From positions 5,456,001 to 5,520,000 of the forward strand of contig JAPYXD010000680.1 in the NCBI GenBank assembly GCA_030998225.1: DNA of 64,000 nucleotides, read 5' to 3'. Both the position numbers and the translations under genes were made by a program. The stretch comes from Diplolepis rosae (taxonomy: Eukaryota; Arthropoda; Insecta; Hymenoptera; Diplolepididae). Of the stretch, positions 1 to 12,211 are shown piece by piece. Numbering within the stretch: the stretch's first letter is position 1; every line of letters begins with the position of its first letter. The notes under the pieces were generated by a model. The model saw only the letters and a program-made list of their open reading frames with translations, had not been told where the DNA came from and did no database searches.

Positions 1-1977
1 GAGAATTTGGAATTCACATTAAAATTCTCAGATAGGTCAATAAGTTTTGTGATTCGTGACTTGTTTATGGTCTTGATTGCTATTACTGCTTTGAAGGTTT
101 GAATGTGTTAATTTACAGCTGCAATCTAATCACCAGTGTCCAAGTGAGCGGCCCAATAATATGATAAGCACCAGAGCGAAACTATAAATTTCGATTGGAT
201 GCATTAGCGTTACCAATCACACTGCTTTAGATCCTTACCTTCGCATGCAATTATTTTTCTAACGTTTGCTTCTCACTCGTATGGCTAGATAGATAATTTG
301 TATCTTGCACTCATTATAAAATGAGCTAATGGTCTCTTTACACCATTTATTTAAAAAATTTTAAAAATTCTTAATGATATCGATCCAGTTGATTGGGAAA
401 TTAATTCAAGAATTTGTATAAGTTGTGACTTTCTGATATTATAGTCTTAAGGGCGTAAAAGCGGAGTACGAAAATTAGTCATAGATTAGAAACACCCTAC
501 CTTTTAGTGATATTCCCCGAGTTTTCGAAAAAATAACTTAAGAGGCTCTCACGTGACACCCTAAAAACTGTATTAGGCATCTAGAAAGTTCACATTTTTG
601 CACTTTTTCCCAAAATAACCTGAAACGTATTTCGTAAAAATTAGGCTCATATATGGCCACGTCTGAAAATTTGGTAAATATGTTCAAAGTAACATAGAAT
701 GCCTCAACTTTCTTGTAGTAAAAATTTTGCAAAAAATAAAAAATTCCACTGAATGAAGTTTTCAGACATTTCTTATCAACTTTTATTACATTTTCTAATT
801 ATTTATATATTTTATACATGAGAAATTATTTTGCATGAATTAACTAGCTTATAATTTAGTCACGTGTCCCACTTTTTACATGATATTGATTGCCCCAAAC
901 AATCACTAAACCTAAAATTTTAAGTGCTACGTAAAATTCAAATCTTTTTCTTGAATTTGTGAATTTATATTTCTCTTACTATAACTAAGTATTAGACACA
1001 GGCCTTTGAATTTTTCACCACTTAATCTTTCTCATATTATCAATATTTTGGGTATGAAAAGCACTCTAGCTGGAAAAATAGCCACAAAATTTTTTTTCTA
1101 TATTTTGCAATATTTGTATTTATTTTTTAATTTTATTTGTAACTTTTTTTCAGTCACGTTATCTTATTTTCCATACCCAGAAAGTTGGTACACATTGTAA
1201 GAAACAAAATAAAAATCTCATGACAATTGATTAAAAAACAAAAAAGTTATTCAAAGTCAAAAAATGTCAAAAAAATGCCCAAAGAATTCAAAAGTTTCAG
1301 TTTAAAAATACATAAAGGTGTTGGAATTTTTAAAAAATCCTAAAAACTTTTCTAGATAAAGGTACTAAACATAAAAAAATTATATGGAAGGTCTAAACTC
1401 AAAAAATGAATATAAAAATATTAAAGGCTGCAGATCCTCTTAAGTTCAGTGCAAGTTCATCCCGTCGATATAAAAGGCGTTTCTGTACGTGCTTACTATC
1501 AACTACGTTATGCTAGGATAGAGAAATTACGATGACGAGGTGCGAAGGCAGGACGCGTGAAAAGAGCCTAATGGCGAGCCAAACATTTATAAGGAAGATA
1601 AGAGGGAGGAAAATGACGCGGGAGGAGTGCACACTACTGCTACAAGTATAATAGCTTCAGTGGTCGAGTGCTATGTGGCAATATAATCACCGAGACACTT
1701 GCATTCGTTGCCACATATAATACGTGTACTTAACCGACGACAGATAGAAAATTCTAATGAGTAGGTGCGGACCATGACATAAATGAAGCTAATTGATCTC
1801 ATGTTCTCATTCCTTTTTCTCTATATGAATTTAGAGTGCTAACTATTGCCAAAGAAAATTGTTACTAAACGATTTACCATTTACGTGTTTTACATCGCGT
1901 TCAGAAATTACATTTGGGAATTTCAACTCGCAAATGCGAGAAAACATTTTTTTTATTTGCTTCTTTCATGGAAGATA
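1..1977. other. AT-rich non-coding stretch, presumed ds intron
   Basis: I see no gene, RNA or clear repeat here. The sequence is AT-rich with short poly-A and poly-T runs, and the open frames are short and low in complexity. Around 1440-1700 it becomes briefly richer in C and G, without a recognisable motif. It is assigned to a ds intron only because the first ds exon found downstream starts in the middle of an EC repeat. Confidence 0.5.
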
Positions 1978-2201
1978 CTCTCTAAATCTAAATCAGTCAA
2001 AATATACTGATTATCAGTGAAATTTGACTGATTCAAATAGCTAAAAAGAGGTTACTGTAAATCAGTCAAATTTCACTAATTACTTCAGTAGAAATCAACT
2101 GATTTAACAGTTAAAAAATACTTTTTTCGCTATGATGAATCAGTGAAAAGGCAAATTACTGATTCAATCAGTGAAAATTCGACTGATTCAGATTTAGAGA
2201 G
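1978..2201. mobile_element. MITE, copy 1 of a TA-flanked palindromic family
   Basis: The element runs from CTCTCTAAATCT to its complement AGATTTAGAGAG and is flanked on both sides by TA, as for Tc1/mariner-type insertions. The interior is made almost wholly of CAGTCAAA and TTTGACTG motifs in both orientations, so a single strand could fold into a long hairpin. There is no coding capacity. The second copy is at 12212-12483. Confidence 0.8.
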
Positions 2202-3780
2202 TAACTCCCTTAAATAAAATGTCATCTTCAAAGTTATGTAATAGTTACATCGGGGGATTGTAACATTGTTCCTTAAGTGTTATATCATCGAGCTATGGTA
2301 TATTGAGGTAAAAAACTGTACGCTAATGTTCCACTTGTGATAGCTTTTTTATTTTCTCATAACTTTTAAAAGTTTTGGTGTTCTTATGTCTTTCAATTGG
2401 AATATATATTTCTTGAATGGTGTTATGATCCGGTTCTGTAAGAGTTATATTGCCTTAGAGTGACGTTAAAGCGTTGCGCTGATTTTTCTACACTTCAGCA
2501 TAGATAAAAATTTTGTTGAATAAACGATACTCTCAAAATACTGTAACTGTTATATTGATTGATTGTTACGTTTTTTCACTATTTTCGTAAAAATGTTATG
2601 GTAGATAAACATAACTTTCTGCAACAAAAGCGTAACGCTTGGCCTGTATAAGTTTCGTTACTTTCTCAGGTGACTTCGATTCTTGAAAACTCTTGAACTG
2701 TTTAGATACCAAATTGCAAGATATAGTTATAGAATTGTGTAATTTTATTGTTCTGCAAAGGTTATATTGTCCTGAAGTAACTCGAAAATGTTGCATTACT
2801 TAATTTTTAACTCTATTATTTCGCAGATCACAATTTTTTTATATAACTCTCGTATTTTAAAGTTCCGTGACATTTTCATCGATAGATGACGTTGTTTCAT
2901 AGAAGTTATGTAACCGAGTCATTATCTTTTCAGAACCCTGTCATATATTCGTTCTGTAACAATAATATTGAATCCCAATAACTAAATTGTTTCATACATT
3001 TGGGATGTAGATTTTCCATAACATGTCCTACACTTCAAATCTAACGTAACTTCTATTGATCAAAAATCTGAAACTGTTACATCATGAATTCGCAACAAAT
3101 ATTTCTCACAACACTGTGACCTTACTGTTGTCTAACAGTTATATTAAATTACAATGAGCTGGTACAATATCAATTTTACTTGCTGTTAGTCATTTTCTAT
3201 TAACTTTTAATCACTTTCTTGATTTTTAGTTACTTTAGTTACTTTTGCCTGATGATTTGCACCATTTACCAATTACTAGTTGTTGCAATGCGAGTTTCAA
3301 CTCAAATCGATCCCGAGTTGTGCAAAGCAACTCATAGACATCCTTTCGTGCGATACAAGATGGCAAGTCGTGACCCACCAAGCGAGACGAATCGAATGGG
3401 AGAGTTTAACCAGGCGGAAGGATTAAATTCAATTTCCGACACCAATCTCCTTCCCTCCATAGTCCAAGGTATAAATTATACTGCGTGAAGTGCGAAGCCA
3501 TAGATTATGGTTTTTACTCAAATTTATTTAATTATATTCCTTTCATCAACAATTTTTTATTCTCTTCAAATGCAAATATATTTGATATTGCCTTTTTCAT
3601 TATCACATATTTTACATTTATATAGCTATATTTTACAATTATAATGTAAAAATGGTCACGTAGTCGTTTAAACTTTTCAGCACTCGTAAAAATTGATAAT
3701 ATGTTTTCCCGTCCTGCACGGAAAAAATTTCTCAATTAAATTAATAGTTTTTGCAACTAATTTCAAGCAGTAAGTTATTT
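2202..3780. other. Non-coding stretch rich in GTTATA/TAACAT motifs
   Basis: Between about 2220 and 3190 short motifs such as GTTATAT, GTAAC, CATAAC and TGTTAC recur irregularly on both strands, as in a badly decayed inverted-repeat element or old satellite. I cannot define ends or a unit length. The rest (3190-3780) shows nothing recognisable. Confidence 0.35.
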
Positions 3781-4560
3781 TTTATACATTAGCCATACAA
3801 GCAGTGATTTTAATTCACATTTAGTGGAAATTCAGTCAGAATGGACTTGTCAAATAATTAAAAATTTTACTGAATCATTTTTGGCTATACAATTGGTCAT
3901 TTTGACTGAAAACCAGTCACAAGTGACTTATGGCATAGTGAAAAATAGGTCATTGATTTCAATTCAATCAAATTTTGATGACAATTTATTACTGATTCTG
4001 ACACTGATTCTGTAGATTTCACAGATAAATTAGTATCATTTACCAATTTTTTTCTAAATGTAAGAGACTTGTCAGGAAAAATTAAATATTGAGGCTAAAT
4101 TTACAACGTAAAAGAATTTTCTTAATATGTAAATTTAATGAAGATTTATTTATTATTTACCGACAGCACGAATATTATACTTATAAAATGTTAATAAATT
4201 TGACTAAAATATCTTTAAAATTGAGAAACTCAATTCTAGATATCAATTTAGTTGAATTTGATGAATTTCCCAGTAATTGAGACTCCAAAACAACAGATTG
4301 TACAAATAAAAAAATAATTTAAACTCTCTGAATGTAATCTAGTAGAAAACTACTAATGGAAATAGTTCAAAGTAGTTTATCAGTTGCATTGTTAGGAAAT
4401 CCTACTAATAAATAGTAGTGTATACTCATTGATTGTCAAATTCTACTAATTTAATATTAGTAGTCGAAGTTCTACTGATTCAATAACTTAAAATCTGATT
4501 GCAAATGTATAGTAAAAGTTGAACTATTAATTTAATTAGTAGAATTTTTCCATGAATTCT
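3781..4560. repeat. Two decayed palindromic repeat patches
   Basis: 3781-4020 is rich in CAGTCA/TGACTG words like those inside the MITE at 1978-2201 and may be a decayed relative. 4320-4560 is rich in TAGTAGAA, TTCTACTA and ACTACTAAT words on both strands. Neither patch has clear terminal repeats or target duplications, so they are called only from word content. Confidence 0.4.
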
Positions 4561-5678
4561 TAAAAAACTACTTGCCTTTATTACTCATATTAATTAATTT
4601 AATAAACGATGTCGCGCTATTTCACTTAATACATCAAATTTCTCTTTTAAAGGCGTTTCTCACGAAAAATAAAAAGAATTACTTATTTTAATCAGAACCA
4701 AAAATTTCAAAGATATTTTCCGATTTCCCTTTCTAATTAAAACAAATCTTTATAAGTTTTGTAAAAAAGACTTTCTGTATTGGTTTAGATTTTTTTGCAT
4801 GTAATGTATCGTGAGAGATGTTGAGAACCGAGGGGGGAAGGCGGCCCACTTATGTTAATTTTCTTCAGCACGGCGCCTTTTATTTTTGCCACAAGAGCAC
4901 TTAGCCCAGGTGTCCACCGATGGGCGGGTACATAGATATATTTTACGATCTTCGAACGATGAGTGCTGATCCTCTATTAGGTGTAGAATTTCAAACTATT
5001 CACATAATCAATTACTCATAAATTTATAGACTTTAACACTTCTCAATAAAAAACTTATTTTGATTTGCAATATTTTATTTTTTCGAACAATAAGTACTTT
5101 GAAAAGGAATAAATTAATTATAACCATTGGTTCGAGTACATAAACTTTGATGACAATTGATGGAAATAAAACACCCTGTATATAGATACTATCGAAAAAA
5201 ACACTCTTTGCTCCAATCCGCTTGTAGAAGATGGAAAAATGAGTAAGACAAAATGAAAAAATGAAGAAAAAAGGAGAGTGAGGACGAGTAACGACATGTC
5301 TCTGACACCTCGAAGAGATAGCACCTCGCCAGGATACATAAAATTTATTGGCGGAATTTGATTAATGTTTCTCGTAAGTCGGCATACATTTATATGTACA
5401 CACCTTCACTTCTCCTCCTCTTCACTCATTCCTCCTTTATGTATGGCTTCCTCAACACATATTCCATTTCACTCTCACTAACGATAATCCTGTCACCAGA
5501 GTGTTGCACTTCATTCTCGAAAGACCTCTTAACTCCATTCACCCTGAAAGAAAAGCTTATTAAGACAGGACAAGTTTTATTCATCCTATAAAACAAGATA
5601 TTCAATCTAATATTTTATTTAATCATTGGAATTATTTCTATTTCTAGTCTAATCTTGATAGGAAATTCCTGAGTTGTG
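4561..5678. other. Non-coding stretch, nothing recognised
   Basis: Presumed intronic DNA. A short GC-richer patch lies at 4820-4940. I find no splice-bounded open frame, RNA gene or repeat. Confidence 0.4.
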
Positions 5679-5773
5679 CCTACCCAAGTGCGAAATCATA
5701 ATCGGCCCAACTTTGGCCCAGTAGTGGTAAATATGTTGCCGAGACTTGGCCGCCAGTGCTGCGCCATTACCGA

Positions 5774-5967
5774 AATGATATCTAAGGGCTGCACTTGGCC
5801 GCCTTCACTTGCCCGTCACTGACTGCCAGTATTGGCTCGAAATCGGCATATATTAATGGCCCATTACTGAAATGATATCTAAGGGCTAGACTTGGCGGCC
5901 TATACTTAGCTGCCTTTACTTGACCGTCACTGACTGCCAATATTGTCCCAAAGCTACTTAAAAATAA
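5774..5967. repeat. Two-copy tandem repeat, unit about 97 bp
   Basis: The words AATGATATCTAAGGGCT, CTTGGC(C/G)GCC and CGTCACTGACTGCCA occur in the same order at 5774 onward and again at 5871 onward. The copies have diverged by substitutions. The array lies in the left third of the inverted-repeat element 5679-7226. Confidence 0.7.
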
Positions 5968-6520
5968 TGGCCCAAAAATGGGTGGAAAGTTGGTTGTCTT
6001 TAAAATATTTTGAGATGTCATTTACGAGAATTGAATCTTGGGTTAGATTTATATTTTTCAAATTATTAAGAAAGTCTCTCTAATCAACGCTTTGTTTACC
6101 ATCAAACTAGCATGAATTTTTATGATTACTATAAAAGAAAAGGAAAAGTTTTTACTCACTCATGGGAGACAGCATCATCGCTAAAAGTATCGTCAGATGC
6201 GGATCCAGTGGATGAAATATTAAATATTTTCTCTGGTGGCTCTTCACTTTTGTCACTCCGATCGATTCTTTTTCTTTTATTTAGCTCTCGGGATTTGCAT
6301 GATTGATAATATTTAGACATATTTGTCTTTTAAAAAATGGTTTTTGGGTAAAGTAAACTTTGTGAACTGTTTGTGTACTCAAATTTGAAGACTAGATTTA
6401 GTTAACTGTTCTTTACTGAACTTTGATACAAAAATTGTTAACTTTGGCTCTTCTACGTAAAAGATGGTTTGTTGAAGTAATAATGACTTTTGGCTCAGTA
6501 TAATAAATTAATAACATGGG

Positions 6521-7060
6521 TTGCCAAAGTAATGCCGACTTTCAACCCAGTAAAGTTCCATTACTGGGCCAGACTCTGAGTTTTTGACTTAAAGTATAGG
6601 TTTTTAAAGTAATGGCGACTTTTAGACTCTTGATGGGCGGTTCCTGAGCCAAACTCTGAGTTTTTGACTTCCAGCATGGTTTGTCGGAGTAATGCCGACT
6701 TTCGGACCTGTGATGGCCGTTAGTGGGCCGGACACTGGCTTTTTGACTTACAACACGGTTTGCCGGAGTAATGCCGACTTTGCACCCAGTAAAGTGCCAT
6801 TGCTAGGCCAAACACTGGCTTTTTGACTTACAACACGGTGTGCCGGAGTACTGCCGACTTTCAGTCCAGTCAAGTGCCATTACTGAGCCAGACTCTGAGT
6901 TTTTAACTTCCAGCATGGTTTGCCGGAGTAATACCGACTTTGTAACCAGTAAAGTGCCATTGCTGGGCCGGGCACTGGCTCTTTGACATACAACACAGTT
7001 TGCCGAAGTAATGCCGACTTTCAGCCCAGTAAAGTGCCATTGCTGGGCCAAGCTTCAGCG
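6521..7060. repeat. Tandem array, unit about 80 bp, roughly seven copies
   Basis: The word TTGCCGGAGTAATGCCGACTT or a close variant starts at 6521, 6601, 6681, 6760, 6840, 6920 and 7000, a regular step of 79-80 bp. Each unit continues with a CCAGTAAAGTGCCATT-like word, then GGGCC, CTCTGAG or CACTGGC, then TTTTGACTT. Adjacent units alternate between two subtypes (ACTCTGAGTTTTT... and CACTGGCTTTTT...), suggesting a 160-bp higher-order unit in part of the array. A truncated unit lies at about 6469. The open frames across it are repeat artefacts. Confidence 0.85.
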
Positions 7061-7226
7061 CAAGCATGGGAAATTTTGATTTCCAATGTACCGTGCCAGT
7101 ACTGGGACAACACTGGGCCGATTTGAACGCTGATATTGGTCCAGTAACATTGGCCAACTTATGGCTGAAAGATTGGTCCAGTACTGGGCCGTGTTTTCAG
7201 TTCCGGCAATTCGCACTTGGGTATGC

Positions 7227-7892
7227 TTACATTGCCAAGATACAGCCAAGCCTTAATTGACCAGTGCTGGTGCAGTACATAGTTACAATAATTTGACCAT
7301 CATTTTTCAATTCCTATTATTTATAATTAAAGCTCTGGAGTACAGAACACGCGACAACTCTATCGCATACATTGTTATAACAGGCATAATATTTTGGTTA
7401 CGATCGCTATACATCGTATTGTCATATTAACAAACTTGTATCCTTCGCGGAGCATTATGACGTTTAGGAATACCAGTATAGCTGTCTAACCTATACTCGT
7501 ATAGTTCTGAGGACCATACCGTAGCATTGGTCTGATAGCAATATTTTCTGGTTTTGAGAACCAAAATACTGTTTTTTCAGTGTGGGCCTTCCAGAAATAA
7601 AGGCGTCATCGGAAAAATGTTGCACAGTTGCCATTTTGACATCTATAAAAAGTTATTTTGTACTGTCAATTACATCAATAATAAAAACCGTATTTTGTAA
7701 TCTCGATTTATTTCATGGTTTCGCTGAAAAAAACCATAAAATATGCCTATTTTTGTCTGCCTCTAGAGTGGCCTAACCCCTTAATTTCGTAATACGTATT
7801 ATCAAAATGCTTCATCGCATTCACGGTTTTCCATTCTACACGCCGATAAAAGAATTGTGTAGAATTTACAGGAAATTCGGTACTTATTTTTA
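7227..7892. other. Non-coding stretch, nothing recognised
   Basis: Presumed intron. No gene, RNA or defined repeat is visible apart from one CCAGTGCTGG word at 7261 that echoes the preceding element. Confidence 0.4.
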
Positions 7893-8085
7893 CAACTTGA
7901 CTTTTTAGTAGATTTTACTAGAATTTCAGTTCAATCAACAGATTTTCTGTAGGTTCCACTTAATGTCGAATAAAATCTACCGAATGCGAAAAAATTCTAA
8001 TTTAGTAGATTATATTGGAAGATTAGTGAAATGTACAGAAAATCTGTTAATTAAATTGAATATGCAGTATATTTTAGAAGTTAAA
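7893..8085. mobile_element. Palindromic MITE-like element
   Basis: Two inverted arms share the core AACAGATTTTCTGTA with matching flanks (about 7925-7962 against 8024-8062). Outer sequences rich in TAGTAGATTTTA also pair imperfectly. No coding capacity. The boundaries are approximate. Confidence 0.5.
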
Positions 8086-8144
8086 ACAGTGTTATATAGT
8101 TATTATTACCAAACAATTTTATGAAAGATTTATATGAGTAGATT

Positions 8145-8324
8145 GAAAAAAATCGATTATAAAAACAAATATCCTAGTTCAATAACTATGAAACAGTTAT
8201 CTAGATTATTAACAGTATAATATAGATAATACCGTATGTAATGTAGATGACCCTGTTCATAAATTCAAATAGTTGTCCCATAGTTATTAGACTAGGATAT
8301 TTGATTTTATAAATCATTTTTCTC
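8145..8324. mobile_element. MITE with about 55-bp inverted arms
   Basis: The left arm contains AAACAAATATCCTAGTTCAA and AATAACTATG. The right arm is its reverse complement with few changes (CATAGTTATT, ACTAGGATATTTG). The arms run from about 8145 and to about 8324 and nearly meet, so the element is one long hairpin of about 180 bp. Confidence 0.65.
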
Positions 8325-8796
8325 CGTGTCCTAAAGAAGAAGTATAAATTGAAAAGCCATGCGATAATCCTGCCATATTAGAATATATCTTAGATTTGGA
8401 TTTGAATATAAACTTATATATGATTTGCAACTTGAAATTTATCTTCAAAAGCATCATAAACAAAAATAATAATAATAAAACATAAAGAGAATTCACTGAA
8501 AAAATTACTGTGTGGGTATTTATTACAAATTTTACTATTTTGATGTTTTCTCTGCTCGCAATTTTAAATGTAATATAATAAGAATTTTGATAAATTAAAT
8601 ACATATTTTAGGAACATCAATATAATAATAAGTAGAAGAAAATATATCAAATTATTAATGTGTTAACATAATTAGTTTGGAGCTTAAAAATGTATATCAC
8701 TTTTAATTATTGACATTTGAATAGTTAGATAAATTGTTTGTACTCATGACTGCGTTATTTAATTGAACACTTCAAGAATTCAAAACTGTTCGAATT
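8325..8796. other. Non-coding stretch, nothing recognised
   Basis: Very AT-rich presumed intron without recognisable features. Confidence 0.4.
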
Positions 8797-8993
8797 CTCA
8801 AAATACAAAAAACGACCAAATTTGGACAAACAGAATTTCGTAAAATAAAGGATTAAAAAGAAAGAAAGAAAAAGAGGGCAGGGGTTTTGGAAGGTAGCCT
8901 TGTTTTTTCTTTCCTCTTTTTTTTGGCTTCTCATAATCCTTTATTATAAAAAATTTTTTTGGTCCAAATTTGGTCGTTTTTTTGTATTTTGAG
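8797..8993. mobile_element. MITE with CTCAAAATAC termini
   Basis: The terminal inverted repeats of about 34 bp begin CTCAAAATACAAAAAACGAC and end with the complement ...GTCGTTTTTTTGTATTTTGAG. The middle has a purine run (AAGAAAGAAAGAAAAAGAGGG) and a pyrimidine run that also pair. A partial relative of the right half lies at 24168-24262. Confidence 0.7.
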
Positions 8994-10426
8994 TTTTTGT
9001 TTGGACGTTGAGATGAATTTGAGTTTGTAGTGATACGGATTCGAATTTAGTTTTAAATTGCGTTCAAGTTTTTCTAAAAGACACATTTAATATCCCACAC
9101 ATACTTAATATTACATACACATTTAACTTTTAATCACAGTGTTAAAAATCCTTTTATTTTTTATGTGAAATTTGTTAAAATTATTATTAGATGCTTATGC
9201 AGTTTCTAGAAGTATGTGATGTTATTTATTTGCATTTTTATATATTAAAAACCCCTGCGACTTTTTATAACACTCTTAGTCGCCCTGATGCCTGAATATT
9301 TAAGCCAATGCTCAGCCAACGATGATTGATCCAGTACTAGAAAATTAATTCATATAGAACTATGAAAAATAATTGGCACGTATTTTTTTCTAAAGACGCA
9401 GGTTCATTTTCAAGGGTTGAGAACCCCATTTTTATGTATAAAGTTGATCTTACTAACAAGTGAATACCATATTGAATCCGGCATTTTGAATTTTGTAATT
9501 CTAATTTCAAATTTGGATTCAAACACCTCAAAAGTACTGGCCACCTATAACACACCAACACAGGCCGCCCATACCCCGCCAGCACAGGCTGACAGTACGG
9601 AACATACTTATCATTCAAAGTCTTTGCCAGTATTACGCCAGTAGTTTGCCAGTGCTGGCAGTCAGTAGTGCGCCGATGGTGCCAATGACCAATTTCCTAT
9701 TCAGATTCTATATTACTTTGGTTATCATCGCCTTTAAACTAATAAAAATATTTTTCTTTCTGTTACAGGTGAGTCGAGGTCTTAAAAATTGTGAACATCC
9801 ATGCGTGAGTTTTTTCATCTTTTTTCCTTCTTATCCCAAGTCTAAAGCTTGATAAATAACTACAACCAGGCTCATAAACAAACAGGAATAAGCATTGTTC
9901 AAATTATTTACTGAGCAGGCTCTAGGGGAATTGAAAATTATCCCGAATTATGTTTACGAAAATTTAAAGTTGTAAAAGATGAGAAGATTGTCGAGTGGTA
10001 GACATAACTCTTTAGAATATAATACCTCATGATATTTTCTTTCTGATCAGAAAAGGGTTTAATCTTTGATACACTGTAAGCAAATGTCTTGCCATGATTG
10101 GGTACCAACGGCTAATATGTATCTGTTCAGGATGTTAGTGTTGCTGCAATAGTGGGGGGAGGGGGTAAAACACGGTAGCAGAAGCTTCAGGCATTACCGA
10201 AAAAGGCACCTCATTATTTATCGTGATATCGACCTATATCTTACAAAAGGGCAGACCTACTACTAATATTATCCTTTCCCTATAATTGTTTATTTCTCTT
10301 ATTTCCTTGAGAAATTTACATTTTATTCGACTCTTTTTGCCCTGGCTTCAAATTTTCCGATTTCGATGTAGAAGTGAGGTTATTCTCAAGTGCTGTTAAA
10401 ATGAGTAAGAATAATTAATTAATAAT
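8994..10426. other. Non-coding stretch with a GCCAGTAC-rich patch
   Basis: About 9530-9690 carries CAGTACTGGCCACC, CCGCCAGCACAGG and TTTGCCAGTGCTGGCAG words like those of the inverted-repeat element at 5679-7226, probably a fragment of that family. The rest shows nothing recognisable. Confidence 0.4.
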
Positions 10427-10725
10427 AACCCATGCATAATTTTTGCCTTGGCCCAGACCAGGCTCAGTCCTGGCAAGACCTGGGTTTGCATAAAACACTA
10501 AACTAAGTGTGGGCCTAACCTGTCGAACAATTTTTGCAATGCCATCTTCTGGATTTTTAATATACGCAACCAGGCCATAGCCAAGATAAGGCATTTTTGG
10601 AAGAGGAAGTTACATCAAAGATAAAATTAAAATCGAGGCCGAGCTCGTCTTGGTCTATCCATACTATGCCAGGCATTGCCAGAATTTAGCCTGGTCTGGG
10701 CCAAGGCAAAATTTCTGCATGGGTT
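10427..10725. mobile_element. MITE with about 37-bp terminal inverted repeats
   Basis: The left end AACCCATGCATAATTTTTGC is followed by CTTGGCCCAGACCAGGCT. The right end is the near-perfect complement (AGCCTGGTCTGGGCCAAGG, then CAAAATTTCTGCATGGGTT). The interior is 200 bp of GCCTGG-rich sequence with no reading frame. Good terminal identity suggests fairly recent activity. Confidence 0.75.
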
Positions 10726-11605
10726 TTTTTTCATGTTGATAGATTTTGAAAATAAGAAAAAATCGCAAAAATCTTCAGGTATAATTTCAATTGAAAGCAA
10801 TTCAAATTTATAATTCGAGTTGTATTTTCAATATTAATGTATGTCCATTGATCAATTATTTATGAGACGAATTATTCAAAGGCGATTGCAATTCGTCTGG
10901 ACTTCTGGTGTAATTATTACAAATATAAGGCACCTGCTGCTTAAGTATAGGGTTTCATCGACTGAATGTGGTGCAAACGAAAGTGAACAAAAGACCAACT
11001 GGGCATGTGAAAAAAGAACTAGAAATTTGTTTTCTAGAATCTGCAACTTGGTAAAGCTCTTTTACCATGTTTGAAACAGGTAATTAGACTTGAATCAGAA
11101 TTTGTATTTTAAAATTGGGAAAGTACCTTGGTGTATATAAGTATGGATATATGTTTATAAAATATATAGATATGCACTGTGCACGAGACTAAGTGTGCAC
11201 ACCTGAGATTTCAGTTACGTCTTTGTAAATCCTTTTCTGCCTATCTGTTTAGATATACGCATATGCGTATGAATGACCGCCTCTTCGAATGTATTACGAT
11301 GTATGTATTAGCATAATTATTGGTTGTTCACTATCAGTGCCTGCGGGCCGTTCACCAATTTATGATTTCATCGCTGTGTAACAACGCATGCGCCAAGCCA
11401 GCTTATTTGTAACGAAACTTTGTGAGGCTCCAATAAAATAGGCTCATCCTTCTCGCGAATTCAATTTCAAAATAACTCAAAAACAACCTAATTTCAAAAA
11501 AATTAATTTCCTAAAAAACTTCTGTTATAAGAAAAAACGGAAAATTTAACATCTGTAATAAATAAACTTTTGAATTATTACTTTCCGGAATTAAAGTCAT
11601 GAATC
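10726..11605. other. Non-coding stretch, nothing recognised
   Basis: Presumed intron. ATATATG/CATATGCG alternating words occur near 11130-11260. No gene or repeat is supported. Confidence 0.4.
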
Positions 11606-11803
11606 AACCGGACCATGTGACGTCGGAAATTGAAATTATAGTCTTTAAAATTATTCAGAAATTAATAACTAAAATGAATTTTTGCATCAGACAGATATTT
11701 CCTTTTTTTACGTCTGTCCGATGCAGAAAAATCATTTTAGTTATTGGTTTTCAAATAAATATGCAGATCTTAATTAAAATGACTGAAGTCACGTGGTCTG
11801 TTT
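11606..11803. mobile_element. MITE with CACGTG-containing ends, copy 1
   Basis: The ends read AACCGGACCATGTGAC and GTCACGTGGTCTGTTT. Inner arms also pair: AATAACTAAAATGA, TTTTTGCATC and AGACAGA on the left, with complements on the right. The element folds end to end. The CAGACCACGTGAC-type terminus is shared with 16141-16472. Confidence 0.65.
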
Positions 11804-11934
11804 CTTTAAAAAAATATTGTTCGTAATTTCTGAATTGAAAAATTAGAACTTGAAGTAATTTAAAATACATGTTACAATTTGCATTAAAATCGTGATGTCA
11901 TGATTTTTCCTTAAATTCACAATCTGACGATTAC

Positions 11935-12155
11935 ATAAGATTATTTGGAATTGTATGAGACAACTTAGGATTGCCAGGGATTACTCGAGATTGCATAGAT
12001 CACATAGAATTTTAAAATGGGATTCCAAAATATTAGAAGGGATTGCACCAAATTATCAGAAATTATAATGGGATTGCATCAGGTTGGCAGTGATTATGAA
12101 GAGATTTCACGAAATTACCAGAGATTACCAAATATTACAAGAGATTAAGTAGAAC
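11935..12155. repeat. Degenerate GGGATT(G/A)C short-period repeat
   Basis: Words of the form AGATTAC, GGGATTGCA, AGGGATTAC and AGAGATTACC recur every 12-25 bases across about 220 bp. The spacing is irregular, so this is an old minisatellite-like patch and not a clean array. Confidence 0.4.
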
Positions 12156-12211
12156 AGTCGACATCAAATTAAAAACATACTTCACTTCTCGGCGCAATAC
12201 AAAATTTGGTA

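Larger units (their letters stand above)
5679..7226. mobile_element. 1.5 kb inverted-repeat element with internal tandem arrays
   Basis: The left end reads GCCTACCCAAGTGCGAA (about 5681). Its complement, TTCGCACTTGGGTATGC, lies at about 7208-7226. Inside both ends sit GGCCCAGTA(G/C)TGG motifs, also in inverted orientation. The interior has two tandem arrays (units of about 97 and 80 bp) and no transposase, so this would be a non-autonomous element or array captured between terminal repeats. The superfamily is unknown, and I could not identify a clear target-site duplication. Confidence 0.6.

Noticed and set aside
6521..7060. Regular 80-bp repeats considered as a CRISPR-like array
   Set aside because: The repeated part covers the whole unit with no unique spacers, and the genome is that of an animal. 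This is a tandem repeat.
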